Positions 58,916 to 64,000 of a DNA stretch of 64,000 nucleotides are shown in pieces. A program made the translations under genes and the position numbers. Under the pieces are notes generated by a model. It was given only the letters and a program-made list of their open reading frames with translations, was not told where the DNA came from and searched no databases. Position 1 is the first letter of the stretch. Each line of letters opens with the position of its first letter. Origin of the DNA: Labia minor (taxonomy: Eukaryota; Arthropoda; Insecta; Dermaptera; Spongiphoridae); NCBI GenBank assembly GCA_963082975.1, contig OY720346.1, forward strand, positions 44,555,296 to 44,619,295. The letters run 5' to 3'.

Positions 58916-59016
58916 ATTGCAATGAAGATGATAAGTATATATTAGTACAATTTAAAATTTAAATAAAATGACTTACATGAAATTGAGAGGGTTATTAATA
59001 TTTTTACTTTCATTCA
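58916..59016 (+). repeat. 101-bp direct repeat, copy 1
   Basis: Starts ATTGCAATGAAGATGATAAG and ends TTTTTACTTTCATTCA. It matches 60146-60246 with one visible mismatch (AAATGACTT against AAAGGACTT) and equal length. Confidence 0.85.
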
Positions 59017-60145
59017 AAAAAAAACTAAATGGATAATGGACACGTATAGTTTTAACTTTTTCAACAATGTATTTATTTTAAATTTAAATCTTTTCCGATA
59101 GAATATTTTACAATTTCTTAAAATAATTTTATATAATAAATAAATGTTTTTTCAACTAAAAATCTCAAAAATGTTTATTAATGAAAAATAAATAAAGTCA
59201 AAGTGATTAAATAAAAATATAATTTCAATTAATTTTAAAAACTATTTTTTAATTATAAGAAGAATATATATATATATATATATATATCAGTTCTTTCTTA
59301 TTATTATTTGATTTGATTATATTATTGTGTATATACACCTTATCTCATTAATTATATATATATATTCTTATAAATATTTCAATTGTAAACTGCTTTTCTT
59401 AAATGTATAATTATATATTTAAAAAATTGTTATTATTATTAGTATTACGCTTATACTATTTTTCTGTTATAATTATTATAATGTTACAATCAAAATTTTG
59501 ATTCTTTGCTGATTATTAAGGAAAAGTGGTCATATTTATATATATAATTTTTAAGCAATTGAAATACATTTGAGTTCCCTCCATCTCTCTCTCCCACTTA
59601 TGACCCTACCCCCTCCTTATCATCCTTAATTCAAACAAATAAAGGGAAAAAACAAATTGTATGCAATAAGAATAAGTTGTTAATTATTTAATATATTATA
59701 TTTAATATTTTTAATTTCACAATCGATCTTTTTATTCTTATTCCTGATTTTTAAAATATTACATCACTCTATAACACAACATATTATACCTTTATGAATT
59801 CTGGCTATTTCCAAGACCTCCACCACTAGATTTTGCCTATTCTGGTTCAAGTAAAGAAATTTGGCTCAAACGATAAAATGAGAGCAAAAAAAGACGTCTA
59901 AAAGTTGAAGCTGAGTTGGAATAAATATATCATAACTCAACTCTTGAAGGAAGCTGATGAATAAAGTAAAGAGTTAGAATTATTTATAATTATACATTAT
60001 AATGGCTAAAGAAATAAGTGGAAGTTTAAAGAATTTATTATCTTTACTACAAAGCTTGATTAAGACTTTTTGGGAGCCCTAGAGAAAATAGCAAGTGTCC
60101 CAATGTATCTGTTTTTTAAGTAAATGCACAATACAATTTCTTAGC

Positions 60146-60246
60146 ATTGCAATGAAGATGATAAGTATATATTAGTACAATTTAAAATTTAAATAAAAGG
60201 ACTTACATGAAATTGAGAGGGTTATTAATATTTTTACTTTCATTCA
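60146..60246 (+). repeat. 101-bp direct repeat, copy 2
   Basis: Same sequence as 58916-59016, 1.23 kb further on. Its end abuts the 46-bp repeat that flanks the LINE. Confidence 0.85.
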
Positions 60247-60292
60247 GTTTATACAAAACTTAGGACTGAAAATTTTTTACCTACATACATTT
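60247..60292 (+). repeat. 46-bp direct repeat flanking the LINE (3' side)
   Basis: GTTTATACAAAACTTAGGAC through CCTACATACATTT. It recurs at 63897-63942 with one mismatch (AAAACT against AAAGCT). It is a candidate long target-site duplication of the LINE. Confidence 0.75.
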
Positions 60293-60324
60293 GTAAATAA
60301 TTTTTACTTACTTACTCCTGGGCT

Positions 60325-62100
60325 CTACAATCCATGGTGGATCTTGGCCTCGTGAACTATCTGCTTCCATCTCCTTCGGTCTCGTGCAGTTTCTTCAATT
60401 TCCTGAACTCCAAGAGCATGGAGGTCCTTGTTGATGTTATCCCTCCATCTTAGCCGTGGTCGTCCCAAGGGTCTTTTAGCATTTGGGTTTTGCTCCCAAA
60501 CACTTTTTATGCCCCTTCTATTATCCGCCCGGATTACATGCCCCGCCCATCCCAGCCGTTTTGCTTTGATGAGTTGGACAATATCCTCATGATGGTACAG
60601 CTCTTGGAGTTCCTTATTCGACCGTATTCTGTACTGCTCCGTTTCGCTGTCCCTTACAGGTCCATAGATTGTTCGCAATATTTTTCTTTCGAATCTTCTA
60701 AGAGATTCCTCGTCGCATTTCGTCAAGGTCCACGATTCAGAGCCGTACATTATTATGGGTCGGATGATGGTTCGGTATATTAGGATTTTTGGTGACCTGT
60801 GTAGAACCTTTGACCTAAGAATCTCTTTCAAAGCATATACACACTTCCATCCGCTTTGCATTCTTTCTTCTATTTCGTCCTTGGTTCTATTATCATCGGA
60901 GATGACCGTTCCAAGATATTTAAACTTATAGATCTTTTCTATTTGTGAATTGCCGATTTGTAAGCTTGATGGAGTTCTTACATTGGAGAATCGTTTCATG
61001 TGCATATACTTTGTTTTGTCGTTATTGATCATTAGACCAACCTTTTTGGCTTCATCCTCTAGTTTTAGGTAGGTTCTCATATTGCGTTCTAATCGATCAC
61101 TAATAAGGTCTATATCATCCGCGTAGGCAAGGATTGTTTCAGTTCCCCGAGGAGTAAATAGTCTAGGAGTCCTCCCAACTCTTCTTATCACCCATTCCAA
61201 AGCGAGATTAAATAGGATTGGTGACAGAGCATCTCCTTGTTTCAGTCCATTCGAAACGTTAAAGTATTCACTCAGATGGCCGTCTATTTTTACTCTATAG
61301 CCCGATCCGTTCAGACACACTTTCGTTAGTTGTATCAGTTTTGTTGGTATTCCTAATTCCGTCATTATCCTCCATAGTTGGGTTCGTTGAATACTGTCGT
61401 AGGCTTGTTTAAAATCAACGAAAATATGGTGGACCTCCAAGTTATGCTCCCAGCTCTTTTCCATAATCTGGCGAATGGTAAATATCTGGTCTAATGTCGA
61501 CCTGCCCTTCCGGAAACCACACTGATAATCACCAATGATATCTTCAGCATACTGAGTGATACGATTCAAAATAATGTTGGACAATATTTTATAGGAAACG
61601 TTATTAAGTGCTATACCGCGATAATTTTCACATAACATTCTGTCTCCCTTCTTGTGGATGGGGACAATAACACTTTCTTTCCATTCATCCGGTATCACTT
61701 CCCTTTCCCATATTTTTATAAAAAGGGTGTGAATTGCTTGGTGTAATGTCTCACCACCCATCTTTATCAATTCTGCAGGAATCGAATCGCTCCCAGGTGA
61801 TTTATGGCATTTTAGGCGATTTATTGCCATTTTGGTCTCCTCTAAGGTGGGTTCCTCTACAATTATTTCGTTCGTTGGTACTTTTTGGCCCTCGACACCA
61901 TCCCCAGACATAGCTCTGTTAAATAAATTCCTAAAATAATCCTCCCAGGTGTTTAAGATTTTTTTTCTGTGGGTGATAAGATTACCATCTTTGTTTTTCA
62001 AAATGTTTAGAGTTCTTGGTTTGTAACCTCCCTTTACCCCCTTTACATCTTTATAAAACTTTCTGGTAGTGTTATTTCGATGGTTATCATTTATTTCCAT
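60325..62100 (-). CDS. LINE reverse transcriptase (ORF part 2)
   Basis: 591 residues. RT motifs in order: GSDSIPAELIK, WKESVIVPIHKKGDRMLCEN, YRGIALNNVSYKI, CGFRKGRSTLDQIF, HIFVDFKQAYDS (first catalytic Asp), GLKQGDALSPILFN, ILAYADDIDLI (catalytic YADD) and MINNDKTKYM. After the thumb comes the tail: IYRTIIRPIIMYGSESW, DIVQLIKAKRLGWAGHVIR and KRPLGRPRLRWRDN. All catalytic residues are intact. The frame overlaps the endonuclease frame by 14 bp and is probably its continuation, separated by one frameshift; the assigned Met is therefore unlikely to be a real start. It would reverse-transcribe its own RNA at a nicked target site. Confidence 0.9.
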   Translation of the reverse strand: MEINDNHRNNTTRKFYKDVKGVKGGYKPRTLNILKNKDGNLITHRKKILNTWEDYFRNLFNRAMSGDGVEGQKVPTNEIIVEEPTLEETKMAINRLKCHKSPGSDSIPAELIKMGGETLHQAIHTLFIKIWEREVIPDEWKESVIVPIHKKGDRMLCENYRGIALNNVSYKILSNIILNRITQYAEDIIGDYQCGFRKGRSTLDQIFTIRQIMEKSWEHNLEVHHIFVDFKQAYDSIQRTQLWRIMTELGIPTKLIQLTKVCLNGSGYRVKIDGHLSEYFNVSNGLKQGDALSPILFNLALEWVIRRVGRTPRLFTPRGTETILAYADDIDLISDRLERNMRTYLKLEDEAKKVGLMINNDKTKYMHMKRFSNVRTPSSLQIGNSQIEKIYKFKYLGTVISDDNRTKDEIEERMQSGWKCVYALKEILRSKVLHRSPKILIYRTIIRPIIMYGSESWTLTKCDEESLRRFERKILRTIYGPVRDSETEQYRIRSNKELQELYHHEDIVQLIKAKRLGWAGHVIRADNRRGIKSVWEQNPNAKRPLGRPRLRWRDNINKDLHALGVQEIEETARDRRRWKQIVHEAKIHHGL

Positions 62101-63259
62101 TATCCTTCTTGTTTGTAACTCTCTTTTTTTTTCTTATTGTTTTTCTCGCAATGTTCCTTAGGCTACTATATGTCGAAACGGACTCTTCACTCGGATTTTG
62201 GATCATTATCATCCTAGCCTTATTCTTGCTCTCGATAATATTTCGGCACTCCTCGTCAAACCAATTATACTTCTTCCTGGCATAGGTTTGTTTCCCTAAA
62301 AGTTTTTCTGCTGTTTGGAGGATTATTGATTTTATTTCCTTCCAGTTTTCGTTCACATCCATATCCCCGCTACTAGCACCCAATATTTTTAAATCCTTCT
62401 GATATAGAAGACATTTAGATTCATCTTTCAAAAGATCTGTATTCCATCTATCTTCCCTAGCTGATTTTTGATGGTATTTTGATATGCGCATTCTCACCTT
62501 ACACATTACCAAGAAATGGTCAGTGTCTCCATCAGCGCCTCTACAGTTTCTAGAGTCATATATGCAAGATTTATGTTTACCATCCACAAGTATGTGATCT
62601 ATTTGATTCCTTGTTACTCCGTCGTTTGACATCCACGTTTGCTTGTGAATTTCCTTGTGAGGAAACATTGTGGATTTAACAAACAAGTTGTTGCTTGCGG
62701 AGAAGTTAGCCAATCTGAAACCATTATCATTTGTCACGGTATGTAGGCTATGTATACCCACAAACGGCTGTAGTGATTTCTCTTTTCCTAGTTTGGCATT
62801 GAAATCACCCAGCAGAATGACCATGTCATATCCAGGTATTCGGTCGATGATATGTTCTAGTTGGTCGTAAAAAGAATCTTTTATGTCATCCGTTTTGTCT
62901 TCAGTAGGGGCATGAGCGGATATTAAGGTGTAGTTGTAGAACTTTCCCTTCAATCTCAGATGGCAAAGTCTTTCGTTAATAGGTGTAAAGTTAATGACGT
63001 TAGGTAGAATATCTTCCCTTATAACAAACCCAGTGCCAAATTGATGGAGTCCAACATTGTTTCCGCTATAGAAAACTATATGTTTGCCTATTTTGATGTT
63101 ACCGTTTCCTGGCCACCTTATTTCCTGAACTGTTGTGATATCGAGGTTGTATCTATTAATCTCTTCAATAGCCTTCGCAGATGTTCCTGGTCTAAACCAG
63201 CTCAGAATATTCCAAGTTCCTAATCTCATGTCATTTATTCGTTGCCTTGTCGTTTTCAT
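62087..63259 (-). CDS. LINE AP-like endonuclease (ORF part 1)
   Basis: 390 residues, exonuclease-endonuclease-phosphatase fold. Motifs: LGTWNILSWF (metal-binding Asn), TTVQEIRWPG (catalytic Glu), LISAHAPTED, VILLGDFNAKLG (Asp/Asn pair), NQIDHILVD and DTDHFLVMCKV (final Asp-His). It nicks the target DNA to prime reverse transcription. The frame stays open upstream of the chosen ATG to about 63383 (reading RTVPSPAAKGGGLDV), so the true start may be further out. It ends in IRKKKRVTNKKDN, just after a run of nine A (minus strand) near 62126-62134, where one inserted or deleted base would join it to the RT frame. Confidence 0.88.
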   Translation of the reverse strand: MKTTRQRINDMRLGTWNILSWFRPGTSAKAIEEINRYNLDITTVQEIRWPGNGNIKIGKHIVFYSGNNVGLHQFGTGFVIREDILPNVINFTPINERLCHLRLKGKFYNYTLISAHAPTEDKTDDIKDSFYDQLEHIIDRIPGYDMVILLGDFNAKLGKEKSLQPFVGIHSLHTVTNDNGFRLANFSASNNLFVKSTMFPHKEIHKQTWMSNDGVTRNQIDHILVDGKHKSCIYDSRNCRGADGDTDHFLVMCKVRMRISKYHQKSAREDRWNTDLLKDESKCLLYQKDLKILGASSGDMDVNENWKEIKSIILQTAEKLLGKQTYARKKYNWFDEECRNIIESKNKARMIMIQNPSEESVSTYSSLRNIARKTIRKKKRVTNKKDNGNK

Positions 63260-63378
63260 TGTATCAGTCCGGATCCGAGGCTTTTGTTCACGTTTTTTAA
63301 CAAGTGAGTTTTTGCAGAGTAGGGTTGTTAGCCCTACGTCTAACCCTCCTCCTTTTGCAGCCGGGCTTGGGACCGTCC

Positions 63379-63492
63379 TTAATTTTTAGCTTTAATTATT
63401 ATTTATAAAATTTAGGTAGGTATGCATTGACATATTTAATTTTTAGCTTTAATTATTATTTATAAAATTTAGGTAGGTATGCATTGACATAT
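63379..63492 (-). repeat. 57-bp tandem duplication at the LINE 5' side
   Basis: Two adjacent copies (63379-63435 and 63436-63492) of a unit starting TTAATTTTTAGCTTTAATTA and ending GCATTGACATAT. Tandem 5' UTR units are common LINE promoters; it may also be a local duplication at the insertion site. Confidence 0.8.
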
Positions 63493-64000
63493 ATTTTTTA
63501 TTTAAATAATAATGCAAAATAAAATTTCACAAAATTAAAGTAATAAACAATTAATAAAGATATCCCTAATCGAATAGTCTATAAAAATATTTATTTTATC
63601 TAATTTTCAATTTAACAATCTGTTTTTATTAATCGATGTTTGGTTAACTTTTTCTAATTAACATGTCCAAATTAACTTCGCCGAGTGCATAATGAAATTA
63701 TCTGCGTTCGTATTCTTATTGTCTTGGTCAAATGTTTATATATGTATGGTATATTGATTTTCAAATCGACAAAAATTGTAAATTTAAACCTAATTTGGGA
63801 AGGGATATAAGTCCCTCTTCATGAAGCCCTAGATTACCCTTACAGATTCAATATAACTCAAGAAAATAATAAATAATAAAAATATAAAATAATTTTGTTT
63901 ATACAAAGCTTAGGACTGAAAATTTTTTACCTACATACATTTTATAATCTGGGAATTACAAATATATTATTTAAATAAGTTTCGTATCTTTACATGATGT
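63493..64000. other. AT-rich flank with the second LINE-flanking repeat
   Basis: No gene. The 46-bp repeat at 63897-63942 matches 60247-60292. If that pair is the target duplication, 63493-63896 is part of the inserted element's 5' region. Confidence 0.5.

Larger units (their letters stand above)
55663..60246. other. Long AT-rich intergenic region
   Basis: 4.6 kb with no supportable gene. It has a (TCTA)n microsatellite at about 56570-56600, several TA runs, and a pair of 101-bp direct repeats (listed separately). A pyrimidine-rich stretch near 59575-59625 and a mixed stretch at 59790-60110 are unassigned. Confidence 0.5.
60293..63492 (-). mobile_element. Nearly full-length non-LTR retrotransposon (RTE-like), minus strand
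   Basis: Carries an apurinic-type endonuclease frame (62087-63259) and a reverse-transcriptase frame (60325-62100) in the order and fusion of RTE-type LINEs. The 3' end, on the minus strand, finishes with an (AGTA)n run near 60300-60315 (GGAGTAAGTAAGTAA); short-repeat 3' tails are typical of RTE elements. The 5' end is not fixed: a 57-bp tandem repeat lies at 63379-63492, and the flanking 46-bp repeat is at 63897. It is the youngest-looking retrotransposon in the window. Confidence 0.8.

Noticed and set aside
60490-60783. Plus-strand 97-residue frame
   Set aside because: It is the antisense shadow of the LINE reverse-transcriptase tail.

Overview
The window is AT-rich eukaryotic DNA with GT-AG introns (many only 50-200 bp) and dense DNA-transposon debris. 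Every recognisable host gene is of metazoan type. An insect is the best guess, because the TBP-family gene most resembles the insect TRF1 branch and the Helitron, hAT, Tigger, piggyBac, Harbinger, Jockey and RTE-like mix is common in insects. Species is not determinable from the sequence alone.

Host genes, left to right: a DRC8/EFCAB2-type EF-hand axonemal protein (3978-5376, +). Converging on it with 74 bp between stop codons is an ECH1 dienoyl-CoA isomerase (5451-8791, -). Next is a TATA-binding-protein family gene that looks TRF1-like (10034-12659, +). After about 29 kb of repeats comes a ZC3H4/ZC3H6/suppressor-of-sable CCCH zinc-finger protein (42133-50647, +, 5' exon not found). Last is the retromer subunit VPS26 (52601-55662, +) with a long acidic tail. 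For the complete genes, splice phases close exactly across all exons. The genes do not form a pathway; they are ordinary neighbours separated by repeats.

Mobile DNA: a Tigger element (1057-3660) holds a hAT (1834-3570), which holds a small piggyBac-like MITE (2603-2723). 13.5-17 kb has palindromic MITEs and dispersed repeats. 18.2-20.6 kb has a hAT MITE and a minus-strand Helitron (19089-20570) that holds LINE and hAT sequence. 20741-24260 is a 3.5-kb inverted repeat with arms of about 1.6-1.7 kb, each carrying a tRNA-like Pol III promoter; it fits no family I recognise and is the most unusual object here. 24.8-36 kb holds more hATs, a probable second Helitron, a Jockey relic split by a hAT MITE, a probable solo LTR and a Harbinger element with remains of both its genes. 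37838-38308 is a second copy of the 24815 hAT in opposite orientation. 60.3-63.9 kb holds a nearly intact LINE (endonuclease plus reverse transcriptase) split by one apparent frameshift in a homopolymer.

The rest (notably 28.4-30.1, 38.3-42.1 and 55.7-60.2 kb) is AT-rich sequence in which I see no gene.
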